A DNA stretch of 8,327 nt from NCBI GenBank assembly GCA_964388985.1, contig CAYMCJ010000047.1, forward strand, positions 1 to 8,327, in the 5' to 3' direction. This document shows, piece by piece, positions 1-5,119 of this stretch. Position numbers and translations under genes: made by a program. Source of the DNA: CAYMCJ01 sp964388985. Its GTDB lineage: Bacteria; Patescibacteriota; Patescibacteriia; Patescibacteriales; CAYMCJ01. The notes beneath the pieces were generated by a model. It searched no databases. It had not been told where the DNA came from and saw only the letters and a program-made list of their open reading frames with translations. Every line of letters starts with the position of its first letter. Position 1 is the first letter of the stretch.

Positions 1-1
1 T

Positions 2-2890
2 TTATAATATTTGTTTCAAGTATTGGCCGGTAAAACTATTTTTGTTTTTGGCCACTTCTCTGGGCGTGCCTTGGGCAATAATTTGGCCGCCCTTGTCCCC
101 GCCTTCCGGACCCAAATCAATAATCCAGTCAACTGATTTGATTACATCCAGATTATGTTCAATAATCAGGACGGTATTGCCTTTGTCAACCAGCTTGTTT
201 AAAACTTCCAGCAAGCGCTTGATATCGTCAAAATGCAGGCCGGTGGTGGGTTCATCCAAAATGTACAGAGTGCGGCCGGTTGCCCGCCGGGATAATTCCG
301 TCGCCAGCTTTACCCTTTGCGCCTCGCCGCCGGAAAGAGTGGTGGCGGATTGGCCTAATTTAATATAGCCCAAACCGACCTCGGCCAGAGTGGATAGTTT
401 TTGATTTATGGCCGGAATATTTTTAAAAAATTCAAGCGCTTCAGCCACGGTCATATTTAAAACATCCGAAATGTTTTTGCCTGTCCCGTCTTGGCGGTGA
501 TTTTTATAGTATATTTCCAAGGCTTCTTTATTGTATCTCTGGCCGTGGCAGACCTCGCATTCAACGTAAATATCAGGCAAGAACTGCATTTCAATTTTTA
601 CTAAACCGTCGCCGGCGCAAGCCTCGCAGCGCCCGCCGACAACATTAAAAGAAAAGCGGCCGGCCCTGTAGCCGCGGATTTTAGCTTCCGGCAGGCTGGC
701 GAACAGCTCCCTTATCGGGGTAAAGGCGCCGGTGTAGGTGGCCGGATTTGAGCGCGGGGTGCGGCCGATTGGCGATTGGTCAATATTTATTACCTTGTCC
801 ACATGTCCTATTCCTTCTATGGCTTTGTGTTTTCCCGGTTCCTGTTTGGCCCGATAAAATTTTTGCGCCAGAGTCCGGGCCAGGATATCGGTCATCAAGG
901 TGGATTTACCCGAGCCGGATACGCCGGTAATGGCGATAAACAGGCCCAGAGGAAAATGAACGTCAATATTTTTTAAATTATGCTCCTCGGCGCCGATAAT
1001 TTTTAAGGCTTGGCCGTTGCCAGAGCGATATTTTTTTGGCGCGGGAATGGATTTTTTGCCGGCCAGATATTGCCCGGTTAGCGATTTATCAGATTTTATT
1101 ATTTGCGCTTTGGTGCCTTGGGCAATAATTTTACCGCCATGTTCGCCGGCGCCGGGGCCGACATCAATAATCCAGTCCGCCGCGGCAATGGTTGCTTCGT
1201 CATGTTCTACCACGATAACGGTATTTCCCAGGTCGCGCAGGTTTTTTAAGGTATTAATGAGTTTATTATTGTCTTTTTGGTGCAGGCCGATTGAGGGTTC
1301 ATCAAGGATATAAACCACCCCGACCAGGGCTGAGCCGATTTGGGTGGCCAGCCGAATCCGCTGGGCTTCGCCGCCGGATAAAGTGTTGGCCGGCCGCCCC
1401 AAGGTTAGATAATCAAGCCCGACATTAGAAAGGAAATTAAGCCTTGATTTTATTTCTTTTATTATTGGGGCTCCAATTTTTTTGTTTTTAGCTGACAGCT
1501 GGCTTGATTTTTCCAGTTCAATAAAAATTTTTTTTGTTTCATTAATCGGTTTGGTTGTTATGTCGTAAATTGATAAATTATTAATCGTTACCGCCAGCAT
1601 TTCTTCTTTTAGTCGTTTGCCCCGGCAGGTTGGGCATTCCAAGACGCGCATATATTGCTCTATTTCTTTCCTAATATAATCAGAATCAGTCTGCTTATAG
1701 CGCCGTTCTAAATTAGAAATTACGCCTTCAAATTCAGTTGACATTTCCCCGGAAAACCGTTCGCTTTCATATTCAACGTTATAGTTTTTACCATCTGAAC
1801 CGTATAATACAATATTAAGCTGTTTTTCGGATAGATTTTTAATCGGCGTGTTGAGGTCAAAGCCGTGTTTTTGTCCGACTGTTCCCAAAATGCGCATCAT
1901 CCAAGTCTGTCCGTTGGCGGTGTTGTGCGACCAGGGTTTTATGGCCCCCTGCGCGATTGTTAGATTTTGATTAATAATCAGGTTGGAGTCGATTTCCTGC
2001 TTGGTTCCCAAGCCGGCGCAGTCAGGGCAGGCGCCATGGGGAGAATTAAAAGAGAAATTTCGCGGCTCTAATTCAGGCAGATTTATGCCGCATTTTGGGC
2101 AGGCAAAAAGCTGCGAAAAGACAGTATCTTTAAATTCATTTTTTTTATTTCCAATAACCGATATAATTACCAATCCATTGGCTAAATCCAGGGCCTTTTC
2201 TATGGCTTCGGTTAATCTGGCAATATCCTCCTTGTTTTTATTTACCGTCAGGCCGTCAATAACAATTTCAAGATTATGTTTTTTATTTTTATCAATTTCC
2301 ATATCTTCAATTTCTTCCAAAGCGTAAATTTTATTATCAAATCTAACCCGGCTATAACCGGCTTTGGAAATGCCATCCAGTATATTTTTATGTTCGCCCT
2401 TTTTGTCTTTAACAAGCGGAGACAGAATAATAATATCTTTGTTAAGATACAATTTTATTATCTGATTAACAATTTCATCAATGGAATGCTGTTTTATTTT
2501 TTGCCCGCATTTCGGGCAGTGAGGCAGGCCGATGCGCGCGAACAACAGGCGCAGATAATCATAAATTTCCGTTACTGTTCCCACGGTTGAACGCGGGTTA
2601 TGGGAGGTTGATTTTTGGTCAATGGAAATAGCCGGCGACAGCCCTTCTATTAAATCAACATCCGGCTTGTCCATTAAGCCGATAAACTGCCGGGCGTAAG
2701 CCGACAGGGATTCAACATAACGGCGCTGGCCCTCGGCGTAAATCGTGTCAAAGGCCAGACTGGATTTACCGGAACCTGATAATCCGGTTATAACCACGAA
2801 TTTATCGCGCGGGATGTTAACGTCAATATTTTTTAGATTATGGACGCGGGCGCCTTTGATTTTTATTATGTTATTATTTTGTCTAGACAT
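2..2890 (-). CDS. uvrA: UvrA, excinuclease ABC subunit A
   Basis: UvrA is the damage-sensing ATPase of nucleotide excision repair; as a dimer it finds bulky lesions in the cytoplasm and loads UvrB. The 962-residue frame is complete from ATG to TAA and matches the usual family length. Two ABC modules are visible. The first has Walker A GLSGSGKS (36-43), signature LSGGEAQ (504-510) and Walker B YILDEP (527-532). The second has GVSGSGKS (656-663), LSGGEAQ (852-858) and YILDEP (876-881). Zinc-binding cysteine pairs lie at 264/267 with 288/291 and at 755/758 with 778/781; another CxxC is at 419/422. No SD precedes the ATG. The gene stands alone behind its own promoter and the terminator of the upstream kinase gene; uvrB and uvrC are not in the window. 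Nothing looks damaged. The stop codon is at the very edge, so no downstream terminator can be judged. Confidence 0.98.
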   Translation of the reverse strand: MSRQNNNIIKIKGARVHNLKNIDVNIPRDKFVVITGLSGSGKSSLAFDTIYAEGQRRYVESLSAYARQFIGLMDKPDVDLIEGLSPAISIDQKSTSHNPRSTVGTVTEIYDYLRLLFARIGLPHCPKCGQKIKQHSIDEIVNQIIKLYLNKDIIILSPLVKDKKGEHKNILDGISKAGYSRVRFDNKIYALEEIEDMEIDKNKKHNLEIVIDGLTVNKNKEDIARLTEAIEKALDLANGLVIISVIGNKKNEFKDTVFSQLFACPKCGINLPELEPRNFSFNSPHGACPDCAGLGTKQEIDSNLIINQNLTIAQGAIKPWSHNTANGQTWMMRILGTVGQKHGFDLNTPIKNLSEKQLNIVLYGSDGKNYNVEYESERFSGEMSTEFEGVISNLERRYKQTDSDYIRKEIEQYMRVLECPTCRGKRLKEEMLAVTINNLSIYDITTKPINETKKIFIELEKSSQLSAKNKKIGAPIIKEIKSRLNFLSNVGLDYLTLGRPANTLSGGEAQRIRLATQIGSALVGVVYILDEPSIGLHQKDNNKLINTLKNLRDLGNTVIVVEHDEATIAAADWIIDVGPGAGEHGGKIIAQGTKAQIIKSDKSLTGQYLAGKKSIPAPKKYRSGNGQALKIIGAEEHNLKNIDVHFPLGLFIAITGVSGSGKSTLMTDILARTLAQKFYRAKQEPGKHKAIEGIGHVDKVINIDQSPIGRTPRSNPATYTGAFTPIRELFASLPEAKIRGYRAGRFSFNVVGGRCEACAGDGLVKIEMQFLPDIYVECEVCHGQRYNKEALEIYYKNHRQDGTGKNISDVLNMTVAEALEFFKNIPAINQKLSTLAEVGLGYIKLGQSATTLSGGEAQRVKLATELSRRATGRTLYILDEPTTGLHFDDIKRLLEVLNKLVDKGNTVLIIEHNLDVIKSVDWIIDLGPEGGDKGGQIIAQGTPREVAKNKNSFTGQYLKQIL

Positions 2891-2899
2891 AATTATATA

Positions 2900-2986
2900 A
2901 TGCGAAAAATGCGGATAGATACAAAACTACGAAAATGCGAAAATGTAGATTACGCGAATAAATGTTATTTATAAAATACGCAAATG
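2900..2986. repeat. Degenerate short repeats in the uvrA leader
   Basis: The predicted 5' leader of uvrA contains several related words: TGCGAAAAATGCGG, TACGAAAATGCGAAAATG, TACGCGAATAAATG and TACGCAAATG. CTAC (2927-2930) and GTAG (2945-2948) could close a weak hairpin around two of them. They look like a decayed tandem array of a unit of about 10-14 nt. Function is unknown, and low-complexity drift in AT-rich DNA is a fair alternative. Confidence 0.4.
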
Positions 2987-3006
2987 ATATTTACATAATA
3001 GAAAGT

Positions 3007-3035
3007 ATTATACATTATATTTTTTGATATGGCAA
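3007..3035 (-). promoter_or_regulatory. Predicted sigma-70-type promoter of uvrA
   Basis: Read on the minus strand, TTGCCA (3030-3035) is followed by exactly 17 nt and then TATAAT (3007-3012), a perfect -10 box at ideal spacing. Transcription should start near 3000, giving a leader of about 110 nt before the uvrA ATG at 2890. The promoter lies just downstream of the terminator of the preceding gene, so uvrA is probably transcribed independently. A second TATAAT-like word right before the ATG lacks a matching -35. I see no LexA-like operator, but the SOS box of this lineage is not known to me. Confidence 0.75.
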
Positions 3036-3076
3036 GAGTGTGTGAGTGAAAAAGTTATAAAGTTAGAAGTTAAAAC

Positions 3077-3113
3077 AATACAAAAAAGCCAGTTTAACCT
3101 GGTTTTTTGTATT
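3077..3113 (-). terminator. Intrinsic terminator after the UMP kinase gene (bidirectional)
   Basis: CCAG (3089-3092) and CTGG (3099-3102) form a stem around a 6-nt loop. The stem extends through A6/T6 and AATAC/GTATT to about 15 bp with one bulged G at 3088. On the minus strand the core hairpin is followed by a six-T run, and on the plus strand also by six T, so it could stop transcription both ways. On the minus strand it lies about 45 nt past the UMP kinase stop codon. Confidence 0.8.
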
Positions 3114-3157
3114 TTATATAAACAATTTTTAACTTTAAACTTTTTATTTTATAATTT

Positions 3158-3865
3158 TTAACTTATCTTGGTTCCTTTAAATTTTTTTCCAGATAAGCAA
3201 TTTTTTAAATTATTTGTTTTTTGGCCGTTTATAACAATAATTTCTAGACCAAGCTGTTGGCTTTTGCGCGCGGCAATCGGGTCAAAGGGCGCGTTTAAGC
3301 CCGGGGTCCATTTATTGCCCACTATTTTTTTAAAATCCGGCCAGCCTATTTCTGTTTGCGGCTGGGCGTCTTTATATTTTTTCGGGTCCTTATCATAAAC
3401 ATAATCTATATTGGAGAGATTTATCAAAGTTTTAACCTTAAATCTTTCCGCTAAAGTTACGGCGACATAATCGGTGGACCAGCCCGGCCGCCAGCCCGCC
3501 GCCACCATAATGCTTTCGCCGTGACCAAAGTGCTTATTTAGATTTTCTTTGGTGAGTGGATTTTTATTTATCCGGGGATGAGCCTGTTTCCTAAAAATAG
3601 TTTTTAGCAAATGCGCATTAAGCCTGGTGGAATGAACTCCGAGCCAGTCTTTGTCTTCGTTGGTTAATTCAGCTATTTTTCCGGCCGCCTGTTGATAGAC
3701 CCGGCAGATATGGCCGCCGCCGGTAACTATAATAAAACGTTTGTTTTTTTTAATTTCCGACTCAATAATTTTTTTAAATTTTTTTAGAAATTTCCAGTCA
3801 ATTCCTTCTGGGGGGAAAATCAATGAGCCGCCCAGAGAAATGATGCAGGTTTTTTTGTTGGCCAT
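3158..3865 (-). CDS. pyrH: UMP kinase, archaeal type (amino acid kinase family)
   Basis: The product probably phosphorylates UMP to UDP with ATP in pyrimidine nucleotide synthesis in the cytoplasm. The 235-residue protein has the amino acid kinase fold markers: SLGGSL (10-15) for phosphate binding, TGGG (48-51), TRLNAHLL (80-87), GWRPGWSTDYVA (124-135) and NIDYVYDKDPKKY (152-164), then PFDPIAAR (193-200). TRLNA and GWxPGxSTD are typical of the archaeal-type UMP kinase subfamily rather than the bacterial PyrH with its KLSGE start, hence the symbol is by function. Archaeal-type enzymes do occur in Patescibacteria. The ATG at 3863-3865 has no SD and fits the usual N-terminus. The gene is flanked by a terminator downstream and a long non-coding region upstream, so it is probably monocistronic; no clear -35/-10 pair was found. 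Another small-molecule kinase of the same fold is possible but less likely. Confidence 0.88.
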   Translation of the reverse strand: MANKKTCIISLGGSLIFPPEGIDWKFLKKFKKIIESEIKKNKRFIIVTGGGHICRVYQQAAGKIAELTNEDKDWLGVHSTRLNAHLLKTIFRKQAHPRINKNPLTKENLNKHFGHGESIMVAAGWRPGWSTDYVAVTLAERFKVKTLINLSNIDYVYDKDPKKYKDAQPQTEIGWPDFKKIVGNKWTPGLNAPFDPIAARKSQQLGLEIIVINGQKTNNLKNCLSGKKFKGTKIS

Positions 3866-3959
3866 ACGTAGTTAAAACATAGTCTTATAAATTTAAAACT
3901 AAGTTTATTATTTTATAAGTATTTTTTCACTTTATACTTTAGCATTTTTTATAATTTTA
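3866..3959. other. AT-rich region upstream of the UMP kinase gene
   Basis: This stretch should hold the kinase promoter, but I found no -35/-10 pair with good spacing on the minus strand. It contains an inverted repeat, AAGTAT (3917-3922) and ATACTT (3934-3939), with an 11-nt spacer. That could be an operator or chance in AT-rich DNA. No reading frame of note is present. Confidence 0.35.
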
Positions 3960-4138
3960 GACAAAAAATGTCCAGTTAACGTTATTCGCTTCGCGAACCC
4001 GCACTACAAATGCGGGACATGCGAATTACGCCCTACGCTCGAAACGGCTACCCGCAGGGTAAACGCCGCCCTGCGGTGTAGCAATTTGCATTTTATAGCG
4101 GGGTAACGTTTTTTGGGGTATTTTTTTGAGATTTTGTC
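3960..4138. repeat. GC-rich hairpin cluster bounded by short inverted repeats
   Basis: About 180 bp stand out as GC-rich and highly palindromic in AT-rich surroundings. Both ends carry GACAAAA pointing inward (3960-3966 and, inverted, 4132-4138), and further in both carry TAACGTT (3977-3983 and 4104-4110, a near-palindrome). Inside, CGTTATTCGC (3980-3989) pairs with GCGAATTACG (4021-4030) with one mismatch. That stem encloses the palindrome TTCGCGAA (3990-3997) and the hairpin CCCGCA/TGCGGG (3998-4003/4011-4016). A second hairpin pairs 4047-4059 with 4069-4082, 13 bp with one bulged T and a 9-nt loop. No coding frame is seen. It resembles a non-autonomous mobile or dispersed palindromic element, but no convincing target-site duplication is present and its identity is unknown. 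Confidence 0.6.
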
Positions 4139-4153
4139 CGCCCAGCTTATTTA

Positions 4154-4182
4154 TTGACAAAAAATATTGTTTATGATAATAT
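4154..4182 (+). promoter_or_regulatory. Plus-strand promoter of the predicted RNA gene
   Basis: A consensus TTGACA (4154-4159) is followed by exactly 17 nt and TAATAT (4177-4182), close to TATAAT. It is the best -35 box in the window and the only strong promoter seen on the plus strand, where there is no protein gene. Transcription should begin near 4189, just ahead of the structured RNA. Confidence 0.75.
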
Positions 4183-4198
4183 TTTTTATTAAAATTAA

Positions 4199-4210
4199 AT
4201 ATCCGGATAT
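4199..4210. promoter_or_regulatory. 12-bp perfect palindrome near the RNA start site
   Basis: ATATCCGGATAT reads the same on both strands and covers roughly +11 to +22 of the predicted transcript. The position and perfect symmetry suit a repressor site or a small 5' hairpin with a CCGG loop. There is no direct evidence for a binding protein. Confidence 0.4.
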
Positions 4211-4215
4211 ATTAA

Positions 4216-4327
4216 AATACTGTTTAATTTACTACTTGCTCAATGGCCTTAATTTTTAGATGACTTTCCTCCTTGATCATTTATTAATTGTTGTCCATTA
4301 TGAGTAAGTAGTAAATTAAACGGTATT
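4216..4327 (+). repeat. Long inverted repeat forming helix 1 of the RNA
   Basis: Two 27-nt arms (4216-4242 and 4301-4327) are complementary along their whole length apart from two T-G oppositions, 4221/4322 and 4238/4305. Both become G-U pairs in plus-strand RNA. The spacer of 58 nt contains a short extension stem and the first CCTCCTT. If it were only a small MITE, the differences should not favour one strand, though with two sites chance cannot be excluded. Confidence 0.85.
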
Positions 4328-4464
4328 TATTAAATAGATTTACTGCTTAAAATTTTGTCTAGGAGCGGTCGAGGCTGAATTAACCCTCCTTAATTTAGTC
4401 AAGGCCTTAGAGATTTATTTCTCAGCTTCTAGGCAATATTTTGGGCGGCATCATCAATTTTTTT

Positions 4465-4518
4465 GGTCAGAAGCGCGTATTACACTAATGGTTGTCGCTT
4501 CCGGCCGTTTTTTATTTT
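4465..4518 (+). terminator. Intrinsic terminator of the predicted RNA gene
   Basis: GGTC plus GAAGCG (4465-4468, 4470-4475) pair with CGCTTC plus GGCC (4496-4501, 4503-4506) across one A-C mismatch. The loop contains a small ATTA/TAAT stem. The hairpin is followed at once by TTTTTTATTTT (4508-4518). On the minus strand the hairpin is followed by A's, not downstream T's, so it works only for plus-strand transcripts. Confidence 0.75.
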
Positions 4519-4522
4519 AAAT

Positions 4523-4544
4523 AAAAAATCCGGCTGAGCCGGAT
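4523..4544 (-). terminator. Intrinsic terminator of the LCP-der-pth unit
   Basis: ATCCGGC (4528-4534) and GCCGGAT (4538-4544) form a 7-bp GC-rich stem with a TGA loop. On the minus strand it is followed by a run of six T's (4523-4528). It lies about 26 nt past the pth stop codon and should end the minus-strand operon. Confidence 0.88.
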
Positions 4545-4570
4545 GAATTTATTATAAGTTTGTTATTAAA

Positions 4571-5116
4571 TTAAACTTGTTCCGCGATGATTGAAAATAG
4601 ATTTTTAATTGTTTTTATTTCCTCTTGGCTGAATTTTTGCAAAACAAATTTATCCGTCGGCATTTTTTCGGCCATTTCGGTTTTGACCCCGATTCTTATT
4701 CGTTTAAAATTTTTAGTTTTAAGATAATTTATGATTGACTCAATCCCTTTGTGCCCGGCGCTGCGGGAGTCAACGGAGATTTTAAATTTACCCAGCTCAA
4801 TATCAATATCGTCGTGAATAATAGTTAGAATTTTCGATAAATTACTGTCTTTAATTTTGAGCAGGCCTAATTTTTTTGGCAGTAATTGATAATAAGACAT
4901 AATCGTTGCCACGACCCGGCCGGAATTGTTCATAAATGTTTGTGGCTTGACGTATAAAATATCGTTGTTTTTACAAACCAAAGCGCCAAATTTTTTATTA
5001 TTTTGCCAGGTTAAATTTTGCCGTTCAGCTAAGGCATCAATAGTCATAAAACCAACATTATGGCGGGTTAGTTTGTATTTTTCTTCGGGATTGCCCAATC
5101 CGACTATAATTTTCAT
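4571..5116 (-). CDS. pth: Peptidyl-tRNA hydrolase
   Basis: Pth cleaves the ester bond of peptidyl-tRNAs that drop off ribosomes, freeing tRNA in the cytoplasm. The 181-residue protein begins with GLGNP (6-10) and RHNVGF (18-23), giving the catalytic His19 and substrate-binding Asn9. FMNNSG (61-66) supplies the Asn equivalent to E. coli Asn68, and HDDIDI (101-106) the Asp equivalent to Asp93. The usual GGHNG motif reads AGHKG (120-124 region), so the Asn equivalent to E. coli Asn114 is Lys here. About 12 extra residues (83-94) precede the HDD strand compared with typical forms. The length is otherwise normal. The ATG comes 3 nt after the der stop codon with no SD, which suggests translational coupling to der, and a strong terminator follows. 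Confidence 0.96.
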   Translation of the reverse strand: MKIIVGLGNPEEKYKLTRHNVGFMTIDALAERQNLTWQNNKKFGALVCKNNDILYVKPQTFMNNSGRVVATIMSYYQLLPKKLGLLKIKDSNLSKILTIIHDDIDIELGKFKISVDSRSAGHKGIESIINYLKTKNFKRIRIGVKTEMAEKMPTDKFVLQKFSQEEIKTIKNLFSIIAEQV

Positions 5117-5119
5117 AAA

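Larger units (their letters stand above)
4189..4518 (+). ncRNA. Predicted structured small RNA with two anti-SD loops, family unknown
   Basis: A plus-strand RNA of about 330 nt is framed by its own promoter and intrinsic terminator. Helix 1 pairs 4216-4242 with 4301-4327, 27 consecutive pairs, extended by ATGG/CCAT (4243-4246/4295-4298), and holds a 48-nt loop. Helix 2 pairs 4349-4366 with 4425-4442, 17 of 18 positions. It opens into a junction with GGTC/GGCC (4367-4370/4403-4406), a 9-bp hairpin (4375-4383/4390-4398, loop CCCTCC) and GAGA/TCTC (4410-4413/4420-4423). The third hairpin is the terminator. Both the large loop (4268-4274) and the small hairpin loop region (4385-4391) carry CCTCCTT. 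About seven pairs are G-U on this strand and would be A-C mismatches on the other, which fixes the strand. Only tiny frames occur. I do not recognise RNase P RNA, tmRNA, SRP RNA, 6S RNA or a riboswitch. Confidence 0.72.

Noticed and set aside
42..2590. Plus-strand open frames opposite uvrA
   Set aside because: They are shadows of a well-defined uvrA frame, with no promoter or recognisable domain; the same applies to plus-strand frames opposite the other four genes.
3970..4110. Integron attC site
   Set aside because: Stems are present, but the paired core sites do not fit the RYYYAAC/GTTRRRY pattern, and no integrase or cassettes are seen.
3960..4165. GACAAAAAAT at 3960-3969 and 4156-4165 as a target-site duplication of the hairpin element
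   Set aside because: The left copy lies within the inverted end of the element and the right copy overlaps the RNA promoter, 17 bp beyond the opposite end; the A-rich word can recur by chance.
4260..4307. Small plus-strand frame of 15 codons in the loop of helix 1
   Set aside because: It has no SD and very short length, and overlaps the right arm of the helix; nothing supports translation.
4189..4518. Known RNA classes: RNase P RNA, tmRNA, SRP RNA, 6S RNA, T-box or riboswitch
   Set aside because: Conserved cores of RNase P, tmRNA and SRP RNA are not present; the fold lacks the 6S central bubble; no plus-strand gene follows for a leader to control.
4189..4518. The structured region as a minus-strand RNA with AAGGAGG in loops (CsrB-like)
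   Set aside because: Promoter, U-tract and all G-U pairs point to the plus strand; on the minus strand seven pairs become A-C mismatches and no good promoter was found.
2891..4570. CRISPR array or tRNA genes in the non-coding stretches
   Set aside because: No regularly spaced identical repeats and no cloverleaf with tRNA invariant bases were found.
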